From: Casuarius casuarius
Lineage: Eukaryota; Chordata; Aves; Casuariiformes; Casuariidae
Direction of reading: 5' to 3'
Assembly: GCA_003342895.1 (NCBI GenBank)
Contig: PTFA01000275.1
Coordinates: forward strand, 1,196,667-1,260,666
Length of the DNA: 64,000 nucleotides
Below, one piece after another: positions 60,750-64,000 of this stretch. Made by a program: the position numbers and the translations under genes. A model generated the notes under the pieces. The model was not told the DNA's origin. It saw only the letters and a program-made list of their open reading frames with translations, and made no database searches. Each line of letters opens with the position of its first letter. The first letter of the stretch is position 1.

Positions 60750-63700
60750 CTATGTCATTGATCTCTAATGTCAACAGAAACATTGTAGATAGCTTCTTCT
60801 CAACTTTCTACTCACTGTAAGCCTGATGAATCTCTCTTATCTTTGTTCTGTAGTGTAATTTCTTAAACTTTGGAAGCCTTCATTACAATTTTCTTATTCT
60901 ATTCTGTGAACTGAGAACTATATGCTGATTATGAGGAAACTGCAGCCAAACTTTCAGAAGACTTGCAAGACATTTTTCTTGAGATATGAAGAATACTGCA
61001 GACATGAAAAATGATTTCAGACTGTTGTAAATTCGAAAGATGTATCCAGCAGCAAGAACCTGTGTTGGGCAGCTAATATTTTATATCCAAGGACATTCCA
61101 GAACATTAGAGCAAAACAGGGCAAACTCACATAAATCCTTCTGCTCTTGCTCTTGGACATGCACTTTAATAGTAGCTACACATTTTCATAAGCATGTGTT
61201 TGCCATCAGACATCAAAAAGTCTGTGGAAGTTCTTCATACCATTGTGTGTCATATGATTGGTCTAAACTCCTGGTTAGTTGCAAAGAATCTTACTCTTGT
61301 CTTGGGACACCTTTCAGATTGCCACAAATGTTACATTTCCAGACAAAGGGAGCTCGCTGAGCAATACCTCCTTTGTGTGGTGGTAGCTTTTGATATATTT
61401 TTCTTCAATGTTGACATTAAAAAAAAAAAAAAAATCCTTGCCTATTGAAATCCTTAGCTATTATCACTATTATCAAATTACATTATTTTTGTTGAAGTTA
61501 CTGACATCAATCCATTTGGATTGAAGTACTGCCCACAAAATGGCAAAGATTTATCAGATCTTGATACACTTATGTACAAGTGCATGTCTGGGACTCAGGA
61601 ATGTTGCTTCTTTCAACTCAACTCTAGTTTCTTCTCAATAAATGTGATCCAATATGTCACACAAAAGCATTTTGAAATTACTGTGGAATGAAGTGGACAA
61701 TATTATTTTTATAATGTCAAGCTCACTTTCACTTATCAGTTTGCCAGAACTTGTTCAAAATTTCTAAGTAGTGTAGACAAAATTGACTCACTGACTGAAT
61801 AAATAAGTACCTAGCTTTATCATAGGGGACCTTTTTGATGTTCAGATGTTTTTGGTGTGAGTGGCAATCTCAACTTTTTTCATGAATATTAGAGGACTGT
61901 GAGTCACATTTCTTTCAGAATTTTCTTCTAAACAGCTTCTCAAGAAATGGGTGTACTTTTTGCCATTCTTTCTCCCATATATATTGCTGTTTTCTGGAAA
62001 TATTTAAAAACAAACAAACAAAAAACTTCTTTCGGTTTAATGAAATGTAGTGCTTGGATCCTGCTTACGAAGAATGACTGCCAGAGGACTGCCAGGAACA
62101 GAATGTGCAAAGCAGGTGGGCTGAAGTTACGTCAAATATCATTGATCACCTCCACAGTAATGCTGAAGTCAACTAATATTTACATCAGCCTGTCACGGCT
62201 ATGATGGATTATGGCTCAGCTATGGCCAAGTACAAACATTTATGAAAATAAGAGACAAAATAGAACAATTGCTAAAATGGGACAAAACATAAAAAATAAG
62301 ACATAGTAACTAAAACCAGGATGACTCCAGATAGTAAATATCATCAGTAATTTTCCTCAGAAAATGAGTAACTAGGATTACCACCAGAACACAAAACAAC
62401 TCCAGAGCACAAAACAACATGCTATGTAATGAAATAGAGTGGGAACATCTTATTCCCAGCTGTACCATCAAAAAAATAGCCATAGCTATACCTTTAAATC
62501 CCTTCCTTCCTTCTTCCACTGAGCATTGTTATACTTAATACATTTGAACAACCTGAACTTCTTCAACCTTGACTTCAAACCTAGTACAGGTTAGTTAGTT
62601 TTTTCTCTCTTCCAGTAGCTATCTAAATGTCCTAGAAAAATCAGCAACAGGTAATGAGTTGTGTGATCAAAGAGTTCAAAAATAAATAGAGCTATTTTAC
62701 AATTTTGGTTCTGTGACACAAAAAAATTACTATGAATTTCAATGTCTCTGAGAAAATAGTAGCCATTTATTGTTATAATAAACAGATGTGGAGGGGCCAC
62801 ACAGTCCTAATTTGGTGAGATCATTTAGGTTTTTAATATATTGCTCTGCCATTCTGTCAGCTTTAAGTCAATACCATTTCTCCCAGATTTTTAAGGCTCA
62901 GATCTGAATGGGAGGAAGTCATAAACTTAACTGCTTTCTATTTTAACATTCATCCTACATTGAAACCATAAGAAGAGAAGAGAACTACAGAAGAGAAGAA
63001 GGGGAAGCCTTTTCCACAAAATAATAATAAAAAATAATTGAAGTTCAAACCATAGAGAAGAAAATATTTGTGCAAGCAAGCAATATCCATGAGTTTGGGA
63101 CCTATTATTGTGATGTACATGCAGGAAATATCTACCAGTAGAAATATGAAACTATCTTTCAGGATCCATGATTCTGAAACATTTCTTTAATGATATATGT
63201 CTTGACCTGATATGTGAACATGTTGTAGTTCTCCCTCAAGCCAATAAAAAGCCTTTCTCTGATTTCTCTTGCCTGCAAATTAGCCTTATAATATCAAAAG
63301 GTAGCGTGAATCAATTTGAAAATAAATTTGAAGCTGGGAAAAAAAAAACAAACTATTGGGAATGAGTGAAATAGGTAAAGTTCACTGATGAGACAGCTGA
63401 GAATTTCTTTTTAATATTAGAAGGTATGCTGATAGATTGAATTTTGTTCACTTAAAAGTTTCTCTGCTATTCTAACTTTCAGGCCAAATCCTAATAATTT
63501 TAGTCTAGTAGTTAGTCCCATTGACTTAATTGGCACAAATAGACTCTGCTTCAAACTACATGCTGAGTTAATGTAGAATTTGTTTAATGTGGGATTTATA
63601 CACAGAGTTTATCAATTCAAAGGTGCTTGCCGTGAAGGAACCATGCTGTTCCAGCTTGTCTCTTCTATTCTGCTCTGCTACAGGCAGGTCTATTAGACCC

Positions 63701-64000
63701 TGTTTTCAAGGTTCCCTGAAACTTTGATTTTAGGACCAGTTTTCAGGTGCTTATGACTTATTCAAACTTTAGCCAATTAAATTAAGAATTACCTCAAGCT
63801 GAAATTTTGATGATGCTGGGGATACTTTTAACTTCTAGCAAAAACTACTTCAGCNACTGCATGAAGCTAAGGAAAATACAGTATTTTTGAATGTTAATAG
63901 GAATTCTGGCAATCTGTTCTTTGTAATGCTGCTAGAGCACCAAGCCGTAGGATAGGGACTTGAAATTTGGCAGAGAATTGGCTTTTGCATAATGGATTTC
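60750..64000. other. gene-free AT-rich DNA
   Basis: Poly(A) at about 61421-61435 and an 18-bp near-perfect tandem duplication at 62384-62419 (CCAGARCACAAAACAAC twice). 63480-63560 (AGGCCAAATCCTAATAATTT and GTCCCATTGACTTAATTGG) resembles an old sauropsid repeat. One unresolved base lies at 63855. Frames at 61040-61360 and 61194-61448 are not recognisable. Confidence 0.45.

Noticed and set aside
61040..61448. Overlapping plus-strand frames (106 and 84 codons) as a transposase relic
   Set aside because: Cysteine/histidine content looked suggestive, but no DDE or zinc-finger spacing could be placed and the frames end in a poly(A)-derived lysine run.

Overview
This window looks like a gene-free stretch of a sauropsid nuclear genome, most probably a bird: either intergenic desert or the inside of a very large intron. 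It is AT-rich and CpG-poor. Stop codons are dense in all six frames, and the longest open frames (about 100-150 codons) show no recognisable domain and no convincing exon boundaries. The assignment rests on the repeats: decayed CR1-type LINEs, a MIR/CORE-SINE-like relic, palindromic ~180-bp relics and a low overall density of recognisable repeats. The species cannot be named. I found no rRNA, no intact tRNA, no CRISPR array and no protein-coding gene I would defend.

Layout. 1-2.5 kb is unique DNA with a clean (AAGGG)n pentanucleotide array. 2757-3930 is the clearest single feature: a solo retroviral-type LTR (TG...CA ends, 5-bp target duplication GATAC on both sides, polyadenylation signal on the minus strand, internal tandem repeats). 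It sits between two diverged direct copies of a ~160-bp sequence (2521-2676 and 5006-5165). 5.2-14.7 kb is mostly unique, with a second short direct repeat pair (7042-7100 and 7886-7940). 14.74-16.60 kb is a decayed CR1-family LINE on the minus strand that still shows the reverse-transcriptase FVDD block. 16.6-29.0 kb is unique AT-rich DNA with microsatellites. 29.0-30.64 kb is a second, older CR1-like LINE, also on the minus strand. It is followed by a possibly once-coding stretch (30.66-31.23 kb) and a GC-rich island (31.60-31.83 kb) that has an inverted diverged relative at 44.84-45.09 kb.

From 32 to 51 kb there are three diverged copies of a palindromic, MITE-like ~180-bp element (32.88, 40.54 and 50.69 kb), two tRNA-derived SINE-like fragments (34.55 kb minus, 40.14 kb plus) and a locally GC-richer block with open minus-strand frames (38.64-39.53 kb) that I could not identify. 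51-64 kb is unique AT-rich sequence with TA/TG microsatellites and one MIR/CORE-SINE-like relic (57.35-57.52 kb).

There is no operon or pathway to describe. What the window records is layers of mobile-element activity: old CR1, SINE and MITE relics, then one CpG-retaining LTR that looks much younger, then recent small tandem duplications and microsatellite growth. I found no convincing new multi-gene system. The best leads are the LTR, the palindromic family, the GC-rich inverted pair and the unidentified open block at 38.6-39.5 kb.
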